DNA from: an uncultured Clostridia bacterium
GTDB lineage: Bacteria; Bacillota; Clostridia; Christensenellales; DTU072
Direction: 5' to 3'
NCBI GenBank assembly: GCA_944349655.1
Contig: CALVNL010000005.1
Location: 1-60,446 of the forward strand
DNA length: 60,446 nt
Position 1 is the stretch's first letter, and every line of letters starts with the position of its first letter. The translations under genes were made by a program, and so were the position numbers. Under the pieces are notes generated by a model. The model searched no databases. It had not been told where the DNA came from and was given only the letters and a program-made list of their open reading frames with translations. Of the stretch, positions 1 through 8,248 are shown one piece after another.

Positions 1-103
1 CGCTCAAAAAAATTAACTCGGTTTATCTTCGTTTATTTTCTTTTCGTCTTTCCGTTCCGTTGTTAAGGTTCGCTCGCGGTCGCTTTCGTGCGACAGCTTC
101 ATT

Positions 104-132
104 ATAATAATACATTGATTCCCTAAAGTCAA
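104..132 (-). promoter_or_regulatory. Sigma-A promoter reading leftwards out of the window
   Basis: On the minus strand, TTGACT (127-132) and TATTAT (104-109) are separated by 17 bases. Transcription would start near 97 and run off the left edge, so the target gene is not visible. Confidence 0.5.
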
Positions 133-398
133 CTGATTTTTACAAAAAATTACAAAACTTTTTTTTGTTTTTTTTATCTTGTGGTCGCTTTCGTTTTTAC
201 CCCTATATATTGTAGTCGACGTTTCGTTTCCCCCTATTTTACAGGCAATCCGTCTTTTGAAAAATTTTTTATCCGATAAAATCGGGAATCGTCTTAACCT
301 GAATTCCCTTTTCTTTATCCTTATATATAATAATGCAAAACCGCACCGTTATCTCTAAAAAGGAAACTCCTTCCCGCTCCCCCTTCTCTCAATTAAAA

Positions 399-420
399 AA
401 CCGGCAACTGTCTGCCGGTT
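399..420 (-). terminator. Intrinsic terminator of the smc-ftsY operon
   Basis: AACCGGCA (399-406) and TGCCGGTT (413-420) form a perfect 8-bp stem with a 6-base loop. On the minus strand it is followed by a run of six T (plus-strand A at 395-400). It lies 37 bases past the ftsY stop codon. Confidence 0.85.
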
Positions 421-456
421 CCTCTTTTTATCCTGCTTGTTTTCCTACTACGTCAA

Positions 457-1350
457 TTATAACACGGCATCCACGAACTCTTCGGCATTAAACGGAAGAA
501 GGTCGTCGATTTTTTCTCCCACGCCCACATACACTACGGGCATTTCGTACTCGGCGGAAATTGCCATAACCACGCCGCCCTTTGCCGTGCCGTCCAGTTT
601 GGTGAGAATTATTCCGTCTATATCCACCGCTTCGTCGAAAATTTCCACCTGCGTAACCGCGTTCTGTCCCGTGGTGGCGTCGAGTACGATAAGGTTACGC
701 CTGTCGGCGTCGGGCATTTCTCTTTCGATGACTCGGTTTATTTTCTTGAGTTCGTCCATAAGATTTTTCTTGTTATGGAGTCTGCCTGCGGTATCCACCA
801 GTAAAACGTCGGTTTTCTTGGCTTTCATACTGCTGATTGCGTCAAACACTACCGCCGCAGGATCGCTGCCTTCGGAATGTTTGACTATTCTTACGTCCGC
901 TCTTTCCGCCCAGACGGAAAGCTGCTCGCTCGCCGCCGCCCTGAATGTATCCGCAGCTGCGATTATTACGGACTTACCCATATTTTTGAAAAGGTTGGCA
1001 AGTTTCCCGACGGCGGTAGTTTTGCCCACGCCGTTGATACCGGCTATCATTATTATAAGCGGATATTCGTACTCGGGAATTTCATAATCGATGCTCTCTA
1101 CGAGAATTCTTTTCAGTTCGGCTTTCGCCTTTTCGGGCGAAGTTATTTTTTTGGCAAAAACGTCGTCTTTAAGCTGTTCGATAATGTTTTCGGTGGCGAC
1201 TACGCCCATATCGGACGCAATCAAAGCCGCCTCCAGCTCTTCGTAAAAATCTTCGTCGAGCTCTTTTGCCTTGAAAACCTCGAAAAGCTTTTTGGAAATG
1301 TTTTCTTTGGTCTTTTTTAGCCCTTGTTTTATTTTTTCGAAAAATCCCAT
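457..1350 (-). CDS. ftsY: Signal recognition particle receptor FtsY
   Basis: FtsY is the membrane-associated GTPase that docks SRP-bound ribosomes at the Sec translocon. The 297-residue protein has the SRP GTPase layout: an N-terminal helical N domain (about 1-90), then the G domain with the P-loop GINGVGKTTAVGKLA (about 103-117), the DTAGR motif, and TKLDGTAKGG near the C terminus. The acidic A domain seen in some homologues is absent, as is common in Gram-positive bacteria. The SD AAGGAGA sits 6 bases before the ATG and overlaps the smc stop codon, so the two genes are translationally close and share one transcript. The terminator at 399-420 ends the operon. Confidence 0.97.
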   Translation of the reverse strand: MGFFEKIKQGLKKTKENISKKLFEVFKAKELDEDFYEELEAALIASDMGVVATENIIEQLKDDVFAKKITSPEKAKAELKRILVESIDYEIPEYEYPLIIMIAGINGVGKTTAVGKLANLFKNMGKSVIIAAADTFRAAASEQLSVWAERADVRIVKHSEGSDPAAVVFDAISSMKAKKTDVLLVDTAGRLHNKKNLMDELKKINRVIEREMPDADRRNLIVLDATTGQNAVTQVEIFDEAVDIDGIILTKLDGTAKGGVVMAISAEYEMPVVYVGVGEKIDDLLPFNAEEFVDAVL

Positions 1351-1361
1351 AATATGTCTCC

Positions 1362-4300
1362 TTATACCGAGGTGGCAAATTTTTCGGCTTCCTTGAATTG
1401 AGTGCTGAAAAACTTGGAAACGCCTTTTTCCTGCATCGTAATACCGTATAAAGCGTCGGCAAGCTGCATAGTCGGTTTACGGTGCGACACGATAATGAAC
1501 TGCGTTCCTTTGGAAAATTTCCTCAGGTATTTTGCGTAAGTTGCGGCGTTGTTGTCGTCCAGCGGCGCGTCCACTTCGTCCAGAACGCAGAAAGGCATCG
1601 GATGCAGTTTTATAATAGCGAAAATCAACGCTATGGCGGTCATCGCTCTTTCTCCGCCGCTCAGAAGGTCGATATTCTGCAATCTTTTTCCCGGCGGTTC
1701 GGCGGCGATTATTATCCCCGCTTCGAGAATGCTCGTGTCCCTGTCCATATCGAGGTCCAACATCCCCTTTCCGCCCCCGAACAGTTCCTTGAAAACTTCG
1801 GCGAAATTGATTTTTATCTTTTCGAAACTCTCGGCAAAATTCCTTTCCATTTTTGCCGTGAGGTCTTTAATGGTGTCCTCGAGAGAGGCTTTCGCTTCGG
1901 TAATGTCGTCGAAATGCAATTTCAAATCGGCGTACTCGGCGTTCATCGTCGCAAGATCTTCCACGGCTTTTTCGTTTATGTCTCCGAGTTTTGCAAGCTC
2001 TCTTCTCAAAACCTTTGCTTCCTGCAAGCCTTTTTCGTCGTCATAGTCGAAGTCCTTTAATTCACACGCGGCTTCGTAATTCAGCCCGTACTCCTCCATA
2101 ACTCTTTCCCCGGCGGCTTTGATTTCGCTGTCTATGCGTTCCAACGCCGATTCGGCTTTTGCCTTTGCCGCGGAAAGCGTTGCCAGAGTTTCGCTGTTTT
2201 TCTGTTCCTTACGACGGAGTATTTCCAACCTTTCGGCAAAGGTTACCTTATCCTTGTCCATCAAATCGATTTTTTCCTGTACCGCCACCAGTTCGTCGTT
2301 TCCGCTGAGTTCGGCGGCAAGCTTTTCCAGTTCTGCAGTGATGACTTTTTCTTCGTTTTCCGCCATTCTGATCTGCACGTCGGCATCGGCTATTTCCCTA
2401 TGTAACCTCTCCACCGTTCTCGTGGAAATTACAATGGATTTTTCTATTTCGGACAGTTTACTTTCCAACTGCTTGGCAAGCAAAATGATTTCGGTGCGTT
2501 CGGAAGAAATTTTTTCCCTTTCGCGTTCCTTTTCCTTAAGCTGAACAGCCAGTTTTTCCAGAAGTTCGTTGGCGTCCACCCTTTCGCTGCTCGTGGAATC
2601 TATCTTTGCGTTTTCCGCGGCGAACAAAGCTTTCTTCGTTTCGATTTCCTTCCCGGTTGCAGAAATGGTTTCTTTCAATAACGCACTTTCCTTCTGTAAA
2701 CGGGACACCTCGCTTTCCACCGAATTTTTTTTCTGTTCGCAAACTCCGATATCCTTATCGAGTTTTGCGATAATACCGTCCAAAACTCTGGACGCGGTCT
2801 CCATCTCTTTGAGTTTTGCCCTGAGTTCGGTAAGTTCGGTCCCGAGAGCGGAAAGCATACGGTTCTGATTGTCCAGCATTTTTTTGGATTCGCTGAGATC
2901 CGCTTCCACTTTGAGCATACGGGTATCCGCACCTTCCTTTCTTCCTCCGCTGACGGCTCCGTTGACGGCGTAATGCGCCCCGTCTAAAGTAACTATACGG
3001 AACGCGTTGCGGTAAGTCCGAACCATTCTGACCGCGGTATCTTTGGTATCCACCACCACCACTCTTCCGAGAAGGGTCTCTATAGCCGGACGGAAACGAC
3101 GGTCGTATTTAACCAAATCCGCCGCAAGTCCGAAACAGCCCTCTTCGTCGAGAGCGTCCATATATGCGTCTTCAAGAGGTCTCGGCCTCATCGCTTCCAA
3201 CGGAAGAAAAGTTCCTCTGCCTCCCCTGTTGGCGTTCAGATAATCTATGAGATAACTGGTATCCCGCTGATCTGCGGTAATCATATTGTTGATGTTGCCG
3301 CCCAAAGCCACTTCTATCGCCGTGGCAAACTGCGACGGCGTGGAAATAACGCTTCCCACCACTCCGAGAACTTTACTCTTAACGGCGGGTTCGGCGTTCA
3401 TTAAAAATCTTACCGCTGCATCATAACTGGAATAACTGTTTTTACCCGCTTCGAGATATTCTATTTTACTGGTAAGTTTGGCTATCGTGCCTCTTATTTC
3501 GTTATACTGATCCTGCGCTTCGTCGCTTTCGGCAAGTTTTTCCGAATACTCTTTGTCTATGTCCTTACGGAAACTCCTCTTTTCTTCCCTGTCGGAGCTC
3601 TTCGACGCTATTTCCGCTTCCACGTCCGCAAGAATTTTGCCGGCTTCCTTAAGTTCAAGCGTTTTTTCTTCCAGTAAACGTTTGTTTTCTTCGCGGCTCT
3701 TTTCCAACAAAACAATTTCCGTCTTGAGCTGACTCAAACCGCCGTTAATCTGTCCCCAGGCGTCGGCTGAACTCAACAGCATAGAGTTGGTGACGTCTAT
3801 CTGCTCCCTCTGCCTGTCCACTTCCTCGTCGGCTTTTTTCAACCTTTCTTCCGCTTCCTGCTCCTCTTGCTTGGTGGAAACGATTTTGGCTATGACTTCC
3901 TGTTGCTCCTTTTTGTACGCTTCCGCGGCGGCGCTGTGATCGTTTATCGCCGAAGTCTTTTCTTTAACCTCTCCTTTAAGACGGGTTATCCCTTCCCTTA
4001 CCGTTTCCAGTTGCTGAAGTTTCAGATTGTTTTGCCCCGTTTTCTGACTTAATCGAATACTTATTTCCAGTTTTTCGTCGGTAAGACGGCGGTACTCTTC
4101 GTCCATAGTCCTTACTTTTTCCTGTACTTCGGCGTATTCGTTAGCCAATATATCCCTTTCCTTTTCGCTTTCGGTCAAACTCCTGTCCAAGGACGCGAGA
4201 CGATTGGTGACGGTTTTCTTTTCCTCGGCGTTGTGTTCGGTAAGGTAAATGTAATGATTGACTTCGCAATTTTTCAGTCTGCCTTTCAGCTCCCTCGCCT

Positions 4301-4940
4301 TTAACGCTTCTTCCGACTGCTTGATAAGCGGAGCCATACGACTTTCGTAAACGTCCAGTTTATCCTTGATACGCATAAGGTTGTCGTTGGTTTTGAGAAG
4401 CTTGTTCTGACTTATCTGACGTTTGGCTTTATATTTGCTAATTCCGGCGGCTTCTTCGAAAACCTGCCGCCTTTCTTCGGGTTTTGCGCTTAAAAGAGAG
4501 TCTATCTTGCCCTGCCCGACTACCGAATAGCCGTCCTTTCCTATACCCGTGTCTCGGAAAAGGTCGGTCACGTCGAGAAGACGGACCTGCTTGTTGTTTA
4601 TATAATACTCGCTGTCGCCGCTGCGGAAAAGTTTACGTTTGATGATGACTTCGTCGGCGTCGACGTCGTACGTCCTTTCCTCGTTATCGAAAATAAGGGT
4701 AACCTCGCAGTAGCCTAAAGCTCTGCGACTCTCTGTTCCGTTGAAAATGACTTCCTGCATATTTTTGCCGCGAAGTTTTTTCGGGCTTTGTTCTCCGAGC
4801 ACCCATCTTATGGCGTCGCTTATATTACTCTTGCCGCAACCGTTAGGTCCGACTATGCAGGTAACGCCTTCGTTGAAATTCAGCACCAGTTTGTCCGCAA
4901 AGGACTTGAACCCGTACGCTTCCAGTCTTTTTAACCGCAT
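1362..4940 (-). CDS. smc: Chromosome segregation ATPase SMC
   Basis: SMC is the condensin ATPase that organises and segregates the chromosome together with ScpA and ScpB. The 1192-residue product is of normal length. It has the Walker A GPNGCGKS at 31-38, a long coiled coil, a hinge around 520-680, a second coiled coil, and the C-terminal signature LLSGGERAMTA followed by the Walker B segment VLDEVDAPLD. The start at 4940 is chosen because GGAGA lies 7 bases upstream and a sigma-A promoter is at 4971-4999. An in-frame start 31 codons further up would lie outside that transcript. ftsY follows after 11 bases. Confidence 0.97.
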   Translation of the reverse strand: MRLKRLEAYGFKSFADKLVLNFNEGVTCIVGPNGCGKSNISDAIRWVLGEQSPKKLRGKNMQEVIFNGTESRRALGYCEVTLIFDNEERTYDVDADEVIIKRKLFRSGDSEYYINNKQVRLLDVTDLFRDTGIGKDGYSVVGQGKIDSLLSAKPEERRQVFEEAAGISKYKAKRQISQNKLLKTNDNLMRIKDKLDVYESRMAPLIKQSEEALKARELKGRLKNCEVNHYIYLTEHNAEEKKTVTNRLASLDRSLTESEKERDILANEYAEVQEKVRTMDEEYRRLTDEKLEISIRLSQKTGQNNLKLQQLETVREGITRLKGEVKEKTSAINDHSAAAEAYKKEQQEVIAKIVSTKQEEQEAEERLKKADEEVDRQREQIDVTNSMLLSSADAWGQINGGLSQLKTEIVLLEKSREENKRLLEEKTLELKEAGKILADVEAEIASKSSDREEKRSFRKDIDKEYSEKLAESDEAQDQYNEIRGTIAKLTSKIEYLEAGKNSYSSYDAAVRFLMNAEPAVKSKVLGVVGSVISTPSQFATAIEVALGGNINNMITADQRDTSYLIDYLNANRGGRGTFLPLEAMRPRPLEDAYMDALDEEGCFGLAADLVKYDRRFRPAIETLLGRVVVVDTKDTAVRMVRTYRNAFRIVTLDGAHYAVNGAVSGGRKEGADTRMLKVEADLSESKKMLDNQNRMLSALGTELTELRAKLKEMETASRVLDGIIAKLDKDIGVCEQKKNSVESEVSRLQKESALLKETISATGKEIETKKALFAAENAKIDSTSSERVDANELLEKLAVQLKEKEREREKISSERTEIILLAKQLESKLSEIEKSIVISTRTVERLHREIADADVQIRMAENEEKVITAELEKLAAELSGNDELVAVQEKIDLMDKDKVTFAERLEILRRKEQKNSETLATLSAAKAKAESALERIDSEIKAAGERVMEEYGLNYEAACELKDFDYDDEKGLQEAKVLRRELAKLGDINEKAVEDLATMNAEYADLKLHFDDITEAKASLEDTIKDLTAKMERNFAESFEKIKINFAEVFKELFGGGKGMLDLDMDRDTSILEAGIIIAAEPPGKRLQNIDLLSGGERAMTAIALIFAIIKLHPMPFCVLDEVDAPLDDNNAATYAKYLRKFSKGTQFIIVSHRKPTMQLADALYGITMQEKGVSKFFSTQFKEAEKFATSV

Positions 4941-4970
4941 TGTTTCTCCAATATAAAAAGTATTAAAATT

Positions 4971-4999
4971 ATTATAATGAAAAACAATACTTTTGTAAA
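4971..4999 (-). promoter_or_regulatory. Sigma-A promoter of smc-ftsY
   Basis: On the minus strand, TTTACA (4994-4999) and a perfect TATAAT (4971-4976) are 17 bases apart. Transcription should start near 4964, about 25 bases before the smc ATG. This position fixes the choice of smc start. Confidence 0.8.
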
Positions 5000-5048
5000 G
5001 GATTTTTAAGACCGCTAAACCGTCGGAGGGCACCGAAAAAACCTGACG

Positions 5049-5753
5049 TCAATAACTGCCTTCCTCGGTAAGAATCTCGCTTACCGTTGCCGTCGAAAGC
5101 CCGTTCGCCGCGTAATAATCCAATATCGTCGGCAACGCCTTCAACGTGTGTGCGGTAGGATGCATAAGCACTAAATCGCCGCTTTGGATATCCGAAGTCG
5201 CTCTTTTATATACCAATTCGTAATCTTTATCTCGCCAGTCGATGGTGTCCTTACTCCACATTATTATCTTGTAACCGAGTTCTGCGCATACCTTGGTCAT
5301 AGCGTTTCCTATGCTGCCCGAAGGGGGTGCGAAAAGCGTAGGCGTTTTCCCCGTTACCTTTTCTATCAGCGTTCCGCACAAACCTATTTCTTCTCTGTTG
5401 GATTGCTCGGAGATGGCGGCGTGGTCTAAGTGAAGGTACCCGTGGTTGCCTATCTCGTATTTTTCGCTCATCGATTTAAGGAGGGTCATATTTTTTTCCG
5501 CCCAGCAACCTCCCACGAAAAAGGTACAGGTCGCGTCGTACTTTTCCATAACTTCCATTATTCCCTCTACGTATTCGGAGCCTTGATAAACGTTGAACAT
5601 AAGCGCGACTTTTCCCGAATTCCCGTCGCCTTTGTAAATAGGCGCATAAGCAGGAGTGTCGGGAGAAGGAACGCAGGCTAAATATAATCCGAACAACAAG
5701 GCCACGATAACGCAATTACTGACGATATGAACGAAAACGTTATATTTTTTCAT
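5049..5753 (-). CDS. Polysaccharide deacetylase-like protein (YlxY/PdaB type)
   Basis: This is a 234-residue NodB-fold protein with an N-terminal signal anchor (about 7-28), so it acts outside the membrane, probably on peptidoglycan or another amino-sugar polymer. Most catalytic motifs are present: NHGYLHLDH (metal-binding His pair), FAPPSGSIG (motif 3), DTIDW (motif 4) and LMHPT (motif 5). Motif 1, normally TFDDG, reads MFNVYQG, so the metal and catalytic Asp pair is missing. From memory, the sporulation-associated YlxY group has a similar NV-x-x-G motif, which suggests altered or lost activity. No SD is visible before the ATG. The gene is divergent from glyS. Confidence 0.85.
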   Translation of the reverse strand: MKKYNVFVHIVSNCVIVALLFGLYLACVPSPDTPAYAPIYKGDGNSGKVALMFNVYQGSEYVEGIMEVMEKYDATCTFFVGGCWAEKNMTLLKSMSEKYEIGNHGYLHLDHAAISEQSNREEIGLCGTLIEKVTGKTPTLFAPPSGSIGNAMTKVCAELGYKIIMWSKDTIDWRDKDYELVYKRATSDIQSGDLVLMHPTAHTLKALPTILDYYAANGLSTATVSEILTEEGSY

Positions 5754-5792
5754 AATAAAAATGTATTCTTTATATAAACGGATTATGAACGG

Positions 5793-5821
5793 TTGACTTT
5801 GGTCGGGTTTTTTAATATCAT
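5793..5821 (+). promoter_or_regulatory. Sigma-A promoter of glyS
   Basis: TTGACT (5793-5798) and TATCAT (5816-5821) are separated by 17 bases. The transcript should start near 5828, upstream of the SD AGGAG at 5863-5867. Confidence 0.7.
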
Positions 5822-5872
5822 TAACTGGAATTAAATTAAATACCTACCGTGCGTACGGAAACAGGAGTTGTT

Positions 5873-7258
5873 ATGGCAGAACTGACTATGGATAAACTTG
5901 TATCGTTATGTAAAAACCGCGGGTTTATTTTTCGCGGGAGCGAAATTTACGGCGGACTCGCCAATTCCTGGGACTACGGTCCTCTGGGAGTCGAGTTGAA
6001 AAACAACATCAAAAAAGCCTGGTGGAAAAAATTCGTTCAGGAAAGCGAATACAACGTCGGAGTGGATTGCGCGATACTGATGAATCCCCTCGTTTGGGAA
6101 GCGAGCGGTCACGTGGGAGGATTTTCCGATCCGCTTATGGACTGCAAGGAATGTAAATCTCGTCACAGAGCCGACCAGCTCATCGAAGATTACGCCGCGA
6201 AAAACAATATTTCCGTCAACGTAAACGGATGGACGAACGAAGAAATGGAAAAATACATCGCCGACAAAAAAATCAAATGCCCCGTCTGCGGCAACAGTAA
6301 TTTTACCGGCGTAAGACAATTCAATCTGATGTTCCGCACCTTCCAGGGCGTTACCGAGGACAGCGCCAACGCTATTTACCTTCGCCCGGAAACGGCACAG
6401 GGTATCTTCGTTAACTTCTTGAACGTTCAAAGAAGCATGAGAGCGAGAGTACCTTTCGGAATAGCTCAGATAGGTAAGAGTTTCCGTAACGAAATCACCC
6501 CCGGTAACTTCATTTTCCGTATAAGGGAATTCGAACAGATGGAACTGGAATTTTTCTGCAAACCGGGTACAGACCTCGAATGGTTCGCTTACTGGAAAGA
6601 GTTCTGCAAGAACTGGTTACTCGGACTCAATATCGATCCGGCAAAACTCCGTTTAAGAGACCACTCGCCCGAAGAACTTTGTTTTTACTCCCGCGCGACT
6701 ACCGACTTCGAGTATCTCTTCCCCTTCGGTTGGGGAGAACTTTGGGGAATAGCCGACAGAACGGACTACGACCTCAACGCCCATATCAAAAAGAGCGGAA
6801 AGCCTCTCGATTATACCGATCCCGTCACCAACGAAAAATACGTTCCTTACGTCATAGAACCGAGTCTCGGCGCGGACAGAGTAACGCTTGCCTTCCTTTG
6901 CGACGCTTACGAGGAACAGACTCTCGAAGGCGGCGACACCAGAGTGGTAATGCATTTCCACCCCGCACTCGCTCCCATAAAAGTAGCCGTCCTCCCCTTA
7001 CAGAAAAAACTTTCGGAAAAGGCTATGGAACTTTACCGCAAACTCAGCAAAACTTACGCTTGTTCCTACGACGAAACGGGTAGTATCGGTAAACGCTACC
7101 GCCGTCAGGACGAAGTCGGTACGCCCTATTGTCTTACAGTGGACTTCGACACCCTGGAAGACGGAGCTGTTACGGTACGCGACAGAGACACAATGGCGCA
7201 GGAAAGAATAAAAATCGATGACCTCGACGCTTATCTCGCTTCTAAATTCAATTATTAA
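5873..7258 (+). CDS. glyS: Glycyl-tRNA synthetase, single-chain alpha2 type
   Basis: This class II enzyme charges tRNA-Gly with glycine. The 461-residue protein is the short homodimeric type found in Gram-positive bacteria and eukaryotes, not the alpha2-beta2 form. It begins with the catalytic-domain hallmarks [19 protein letters not shown], has a zinc-knuckle-like insert with CKEC and CPVCG, class II motif 2 near [21 protein letters not shown], motif 3 in [13 protein letters not shown], and a C-terminal anticodon-binding domain (about 355-461). The ATG at 5873 is preferred over an in-frame GTG at 5849 because AGGAG lies 5 bases upstream. It is monocistronic, ending at the terminator at 7280-7302. 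Confidence 0.97.
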   Translation: MAELTMDKLVSLCKNRGFIFRGSEIYGGLANSWDYGPLGVELKNNIKKAWWKKFVQESEYNVGVDCAILMNPLVWEASGHVGGFSDPLMDCKECKSRHRADQLIEDYAAKNNISVNVNGWTNEEMEKYIADKKIKCPVCGNSNFTGVRQFNLMFRTFQGVTEDSANAIYLRPETAQGIFVNFLNVQRSMRARVPFGIAQIGKSFRNEITPGNFIFRIREFEQMELEFFCKPGTDLEWFAYWKEFCKNWLLGLNIDPAKLRLRDHSPEELCFYSRATTDFEYLFPFGWGELWGIADRTDYDLNAHIKKSGKPLDYTDPVTNEKYVPYVIEPSLGADRVTLAFLCDAYEEQTLEGGDTRVVMHFHPALAPIKVAVLPLQKKLSEKAMELYRKLSKTYACSYDETGSIGKRYRRQDEVGTPYCLTVDFDTLEDGAVTVRDRDTMAQERIKIDDLDAYLASKFNY

Positions 7259-7279
7259 AAACAATTAAATAAAGTAAAA

Positions 7280-7302
7280 CCCCCGTCCGTTGCGGACGGG
7301 GG
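7280..7302. terminator. Bidirectional intrinsic terminator between glyS and cysK
   Basis: A 10-bp GC-rich stem, CCCCCGTCCG / CGGACGGGGG, with a 3-base loop is followed by TTTTCTTTT on the plus strand and by GTTTTACTTT on the minus strand. It serves the two convergent genes. Confidence 0.9.
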
Positions 7303-7320
7303 TTTTCTTTTGCCTGAAAC

Positions 7321-8244
7321 TCAAATTTTGAAAAGATCCGTAGAAAGATATCTCTCCCCGGTATCGGGCAGAATAACGACTATATTTTTGCCTGCGGCTT
7401 CCTCTCTCGAAGCTATCTTTGCCGCCGCAAACAACGCCGCCCCCGAACTTATTCCGCAGAGCAAACCTTCTTCTTTGGCTAAAGCCGAGGCGTAAGCGAA
7501 AGCGTCTTCGTCCGAGCAAACGACGATTTCGTCTGCAAGAGTTCTGTCCAAAACCTCGGGAATAAAATTCGCTCCTATCCCCTGAATTTTGTGAGAACCG
7601 CTCTTTCCTTCGGAAAGAAGAGGCGAACGGGCAGGTTCGACCGCGATTATTTTTACGTCGGGTAAAACTTCCTTCAGTCTCTTTCCCGTCCCCGTCAACG
7701 TTCCGCCGCTTCCGAACGCGCTGACGAAATAATCGACTTTCCCTTCGGTATCGGAGAGTATCTCCTCGGCGGTAGTGCGATAATGAGCGTGGGCGTTAGC
7801 GGGATTAGCGAACTGGTCGGGAATAAACCCTCCCTTTTCTTTGGCTATTTCCGCCGCTTTCCTTACCGCGCCGCCCATTCCTTCCGCCGCCGGGGTCAGC
7901 ACGACCTCGGCTCCGAAAAAACGGGCGAGTTTAATCCTCTCTTCGCTTGCCGTTTCGGGCATCGTCAAAATAAGTTTATACCCTCGTATCGCACTTATCC
8001 AGGCAAGTCCTATGCCGGTATTTCCGCTGGTAGGCTCCACCAAAACTCCGCCTTCTTTTATGAGTCCCTTTTCCTCGGCGTCCTTTATCATAAAGTATGC
8101 CGCCCTGTCTTTTACCGAAGACGCGGGATTGAAAAACTCGACTTTGGCAAGAATGTTCCCTTTGAGATTTCTGTTACGGCGGAACGCTCCCAGCCTAATC
8201 AGGGGCGTTCCGCCGATAAGTTCGGTCAGATTGTCGTAAATCAT
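7321..8244 (-). CDS. cysK: Cysteine synthase (O-acetylserine sulfhydrylase)
   Basis: This PLP enzyme makes L-cysteine from O-acetylserine and sulfide. The 307-residue protein has the normal family length. The PLP-binding lysine is in NPASSVKDR (K45). The substrate loop TSGNTG follows, and the phosphate-binding loop is GSGGTLTG. The end carries the expected ISSGAA and GERYLST segments. It starts 4 bases after a large lipoprotein gene, with GAGGAT about 8 bases before its ATG, so it is probably the second gene of that transcript. No cysE or transporter is adjacent. CysK and CysM cannot be separated with certainty by eye. Confidence 0.93.
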   Translation of the reverse strand: MIYDNLTELIGGTPLIRLGAFRRNRNLKGNILAKVEFFNPASSVKDRAAYFMIKDAEEKGLIKEGGVLVEPTSGNTGIGLAWISAIRGYKLILTMPETASEERIKLARFFGAEVVLTPAAEGMGGAVRKAAEIAKEKGGFIPDQFANPANAHAHYRTTAEEILSDTEGKVDYFVSAFGSGGTLTGTGKRLKEVLPDVKIIAVEPARSPLLSEGKSGSHKIQGIGANFIPEVLDRTLADEIVVCSDEDAFAYASALAKEEGLLCGISSGAALFAAAKIASREEAAGKNIVVILPDTGERYLSTDLFKI

Positions 8245-8248
8245 ACAA

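Larger units (their letters stand above)
1..456. other. Intergenic region at left edge
   Basis: No credible protein-coding gene is seen here. The stretch is T-rich on the plus strand. It holds the ftsY terminator near 399-420 and a good leftward sigma-A promoter at 104-132. A 12-base direct repeat, GGTCGCTTTCGT, occurs at 78-89 and again at 183-194. A small hairpin, CCGAT-AAA-ATCGG, lies near 272-284. The leftward promoter suggests that a minus-strand gene begins beyond the left edge of the window. Confidence 0.6.

Noticed and set aside
78-194. 12-base direct repeat GGTCGCTTTCGT as an attachment site or CRISPR unit
   Set aside because: There are only two copies 105 bases apart and no integrase, cas gene or further units.
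4941-5033. 31-codon upstream extension of smc
   Set aside because: It covers the promoter at 4971-4999 and lacks homology. MRLKRLEAYGFKSF at 4940 is the family start and has an SD.
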